Positions 4,264 through 6,902 of a DNA stretch of 6,902 nt are shown in pieces. Both the position numbers and the translations under genes were made by a program. Each line of letters starts with the position of its first letter. Position 1 is the first letter of the stretch. The notes below the pieces were generated by a model, which made no database searches, was not told where the DNA came from, and worked only from the letters and a program-made list of their open reading frames with translations. This DNA comes from Prevotellaceae bacterium (GTDB lineage: Bacteria; Bacteroidota; Bacteroidia; Bacteroidales; UBA932). The DNA is taken from the NCBI GenBank assembly GCA_031289895.1, contig JAITOP010000278.1:1-6902 (forward strand), read 5' to 3'.

Positions 4264-6902
4264 ATGTTTGAAAAATTAAAAATAATTATCAGTTCAGCAT
4301 TTTTTGTAATTGCGGCAACGTCAATGTTTGCACAGGGTTACGACGAGCCGCCTGCAACAAAATGGAATCAAATTGAAACATCAAATTTCAAAATTATTTA
4401 TCCTCGCGAAATTGATTCTACGGCGCAATATTATGCAAATGTTTTGGACAAAGCGTACAATTATGTTCCGCGTTCGCTTGATAATTATTACAAAAACAAA
4501 ATTCCTGTTGTTTTGCATTACAATGATTTAAATTCAAATGCGTGGGTAAGTTTTGCGCCGCGCCAAATGGATTTTATGACTGCTCCAATAACCGATTTAT
4601 ACGTTACGCCATGGGCTAAAAGCCTTGCTCTGCATGAGTTTCGGCATTATATACAAATAAGCAAATATAACACAAAAGGCGTTTTGCGAATTGCAAGTTA
4701 TTTGTTTGGCGATTATGCTTCGGTGGCGTGGGCTGGAATTGTTCCCGATTGGTTTCTCGAAGGCGATGCAACGCTTTCCGAAACGTCTATGTCAAAGTCG
4801 GGACGCGGGCGGATGCCGTTTTTTCTTGCCGAATATCGCGCATATTTTTTGTCGGACAAAAATTTTTCGTACGATAAATGGTTGCAAGGTTCGTACAAAA
4901 ATTTTATTCCCAATTCGTATGCTTACGGTTATGTTCAAACATCGTATGCACGTAAACGTTTTGGGGCGGATGTCTGGGAAAAAACCCTTACCCGCGCACA
5001 AACAAAATCGCTTCCTTTTTTTGCTCGCGGATTTAGAAAAATCACCAACACTTCGTTAAAACAACTGCAACACGAATCGTTTGAATACCTTAAAAAATCG
5101 TGGGAAACAGAAAATCGGCAAGCAGAAAAAAATATTAATTATATCACCAACGACGAAAAAAATTATACAAAATATCTTTATCCGTATTTTACGGATGACG
5201 AAAAAATTGTTGCTGTAAAACAAAATTTAAAATCGCTGCCATCGCTTGTAATCATTGATAAAACGGGAAACGAAAAACATCTTACAAATATTGGATATTA
5301 TGCCGATAAAATTTATTTTGACAACAACAAAATTTACTGGCTCGAAAATATAAGAGATGTGCGGTGGACGGCAAAAAGCACAAATTCAATAAAAAAATAT
5401 GATTTAAAATCGAAAAAAATTAAAACTGTTTTGTCTAAAACTCGTTATCGTTTGCTTGCATTTGCAAGGGATGCGGAATTGTGTGCAGCCGCAAAATACA
5501 CACGTTTTGGTAAAAATTTTATTTGCATTTTGAATAAAAATAATTTTTCAGAAATATTTGAAGCCGAAACTCCTGAAAACGCCACCGTAATTAGCTTAGC
5601 CGTGAATGATGAAGGCAATAAAATTGCAGCAAGTTTACTTTCGGACGAAGGAATTTCGCTGCAAATATTTGATATGGAAAATAAAAAATGGAATATTTTA
5701 ATTGAACAATCGTTTACAAGCCTTGCAAACATTAGCTTTTATGGTAGCGATATTATTTTTAATTCGGGTTTTGATGGCGTAGATAATTTATATTTAATAT
5801 CTGCCAAAACAAAAAAAATACATCGAATTACAAATTCTCAGTTTGGCGCAACATCCGCGAATACAAATAAATACGGAGATTTAATATATTCCGAATACAA
5901 CAGCAACGGACTAAAACTTGCAACAAAAAAACTTGAAATTGACGAAAATATTGAAGTAGATTGGACGCAACCGTATAAATTTGAACTCGCCGAAACTGTT
6001 GCTGCACAAGAAAATTTTGTTATTGATACGGTTGATTTGACGCATAAAAAAAATTACGCCGTAAAACCTTACAACAAAACGGCAAATTTATTAAGAGTGC
6101 GCAATTGGTTGCCGTTTTACGCAGGCATAAATCCCGAACAGGTTATCATCTCATTCATTGATAATGACAGCGATAGCGACGATAAACTCAGTTTAGGCGC
6201 AACATTAATTTCACAAAATTTGCTCGGAAATACAACCGCGCAATTAGCATATTCGTATCGCAATAATTATTCGGCTTTGCACGCCGGTTTTACATACACA
6301 GGCTGGTTTCCCGTCATTAATATCGAAGGACATTACGGCGGCGGAAAAAATTTTTTAATAAACGAAGGAAATCTAAGTTCGGGAACTGACAACAGATTTA
6401 ACATCGAGGCAACAACTTACATACCTTTTGATTTTTCAAATGCGCGTTATAACGCAGGCATCACGCCGATAATTAAATTTTCGGTGAGCAACTCAAAATA
6501 TTTTGTCGTCAGCAACTCCGCCATGAAAAACGCAAACCTTGCCGAATATGCGCTAAATGCTTATTTTTACAAGCGTTTGGCGAAGAGAGATATTTTCCCA
6601 AAATGGGGTTTGATATTAAATTTTCAATATAAAAATTCACCTTTCGATACCGAAAATTTTGGAAATATTTATGGCGGAAAAATCACAGCGTATGTTCCGG
6701 GACTGTTTTCTAATCACGGATTGCGGCTGTCGGCACTGTATCAAAATCAAGATACAAAACGATATTTTTATTCTACAATTTTCAATTTTCCACGCGAAAC
6801 CGACAATATACTCAGCGAAAAACTAAAAATGCTTACGGTTGATTATTCATTTCCAATAACTTATCCCGATTTTAATATAGGCGCACTGACCTACATCACC
6901 CG
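4264..6902 (+). CDS. Secreted HEXXH metallopeptidase-like / TolB-like propeller / outer-membrane beta-barrel protein (3' end cut off)
   Basis: The frame is open from ATG 4264 to the window edge: 879 complete codons with no stop, so the C-terminus is missing. Residues 1-23 form a signal peptide (KLK, then a hydrophobic core, likely cleavage in MFA/QGY with Gln at +1), with no lipobox Cys. Residues 30-290 resemble a gluzincin-type peptidase: HEFRH at 124-128 matches HEXXH, and WFLEGDA at 163-169 supplies Glu166 as a plausible third zinc ligand 38 residues later. Residues about 300-555 look like TolB/PD40 propeller blades (TDDEKIVAV 310-318, NDEGNKIAASLL 448-459, FDGVDNLYLIS 503-513, YGDLIYSEYNSNG 537-549). 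After a linker containing NLLRVRNWLPFY (608-619), residues from about 640 show alternating, aromatic-rich beta-strands with polar turns (LLGNTTAQLAYSY, 653-665), as in Omp85-like surface-antigen barrels. The predicted location is the outer membrane, with the peptidase and propeller on its periplasmic or surface side. Substrate is unknown. A TTG at 4255 is an alternative start, but ATG 4264 gives the better signal peptide. Confidence 0.9.
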   Translation, partial: MFEKLKIIISSAFFVIAATSMFAQGYDEPPATKWNQIETSNFKIIYPREIDSTAQYYANVLDKAYNYVPRSLDNYYKNKIPVVLHYNDLNSNAWVSFAPRQMDFMTAPITDLYVTPWAKSLALHEFRHYIQISKYNTKGVLRIASYLFGDYASVAWAGIVPDWFLEGDATLSETSMSKSGRGRMPFFLAEYRAYFLSDKNFSYDKWLQGSYKNFIPNSYAYGYVQTSYARKRFGADVWEKTLTRAQTKSLPFFARGFRKITNTSLKQLQHESFEYLKKSWETENRQAEKNINYITNDEKNYTKYLYPYFTDDEKIVAVKQNLKSLPSLVIIDKTGNEKHLTNIGYYADKIYFDNNKIYWLENIRDVRWTAKSTNSIKKYDLKSKKIKTVLSKTRYRLLAFARDAELCAAAKYTRFGKNFICILNKNNFSEIFEAETPENATVISLAVNDEGNKIAASLLSDEGISLQIFDMENKKWNILIEQSFTSLANISFYGSDIIFNSGFDGVDNLYLISAKTKKIHRITNSQFGATSANTNKYGDLIYSEYNSNGLKLATKKLEIDENIEVDWTQPYKFELAETVAAQENFVIDTVDLTHKKNYAVKPYNKTANLLRVRNWLPFYAGINPEQVIISFIDNDSDSDDKLSLGATLISQNLLGNTTAQLAYSYRNNYSALHAGFTYTGWFPVINIEGHYGGGKNFLINEGNLSSGTDNRFNIEATTYIPFDFSNARYNAGITPIIKFSVSNSKYFVVSNSAMKNANLAEYALNAYFYKRLAKRDIFPKWGLILNFQYKNSPFDTENFGNIYGGKITAYVPGLFSNHGLRLSALYQNQDTKRYFYSTIFNFPRETDNILSEKLKMLTVDYSFPITYPDFNIGALTYIT

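Noticed and set aside
4228..4266. Membrane protein gene and outer-membrane protein gene as one split gene
   Set aside because: They share a reading frame with only the TAA at 4228 between them. However, the second begins with its own complete signal peptide, and the first ends in a charged cytoplasmic-type tail, so they are separate proteins.
4310..5059. Plus-strand frames 4310-4531 and 4691-5059 and minus-strand frames 4713-4913 and 4792-5001
   Set aside because: They lie in other phases of the long gene starting at 4264, whose frame encodes a signal peptide and HEXXH motif through the same DNA.
5445..5732. Minus-strand open frame of 95 codons
   Set aside because: It is antisense to the propeller-coding part of the 4264 gene and has no supporting promoter or motif.

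Overview
The window looks like a chromosomal segment of a low-GC member of the Bacteroidota. Three things suggest this. Start codons lack a clear Shine-Dalgarno sequence. Octamers matching the Bacteroidota -7 promoter element TAnnTTTG sit just upstream of three of the four genes. The last gene encodes a secreted protease/propeller/outer-membrane-barrel type of protein that is common in that phylum. This assignment comes from sequence features and protein style, not from a database match.

Layout: (1) 5-2137, minus strand, a complete tex gene (S1-domain RNA-binding, transcription-accessory protein). (2) 2138-2377, a divergent intergenic region. It has back-to-back promoters with the same -7 octamer TAACTTTG, a ladder of AAAGTT words on the tex side, and a 103-bp array built from only two words, CAAAAAA and CAAATCAA. 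(3) 2378-3229, plus strand, complete nadC (quinolinate phosphoribosyltransferase of NAD synthesis). (4) 3230-3270, a short spacer almost filled by five 7-bp TTA-initial units. (5) 3271-4230, plus strand, an unrecognised four-helix membrane protein with a duplicated transmembrane hairpin and a charged C-terminal coiled coil. It is AT-richer than nadC in sampled stretches and has an A9 tract at codons 5-8. (6) 4264-6902, plus strand, a gene that stays open to the window edge. Its 879 visible codons encode a signal peptide, an HEXXH-type metallopeptidase-like domain, a TolB-like beta-propeller region and the start of a probable outer-membrane beta-barrel.

The three plus-strand genes are closely spaced and could be read together from the nadC promoter. 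The last gene also has a promoter-like octamer only 6 nt before its ATG. No functional link between tex, nadC, the membrane protein and the outer-membrane protein is evident. tex and nadC are housekeeping genes. The novel content is the unknown membrane protein, the multidomain outer-membrane protein and the two short-unit repeat arrays. No RNA genes, insertion sequences, CRISPR arrays or convincing hairpin terminators were seen.
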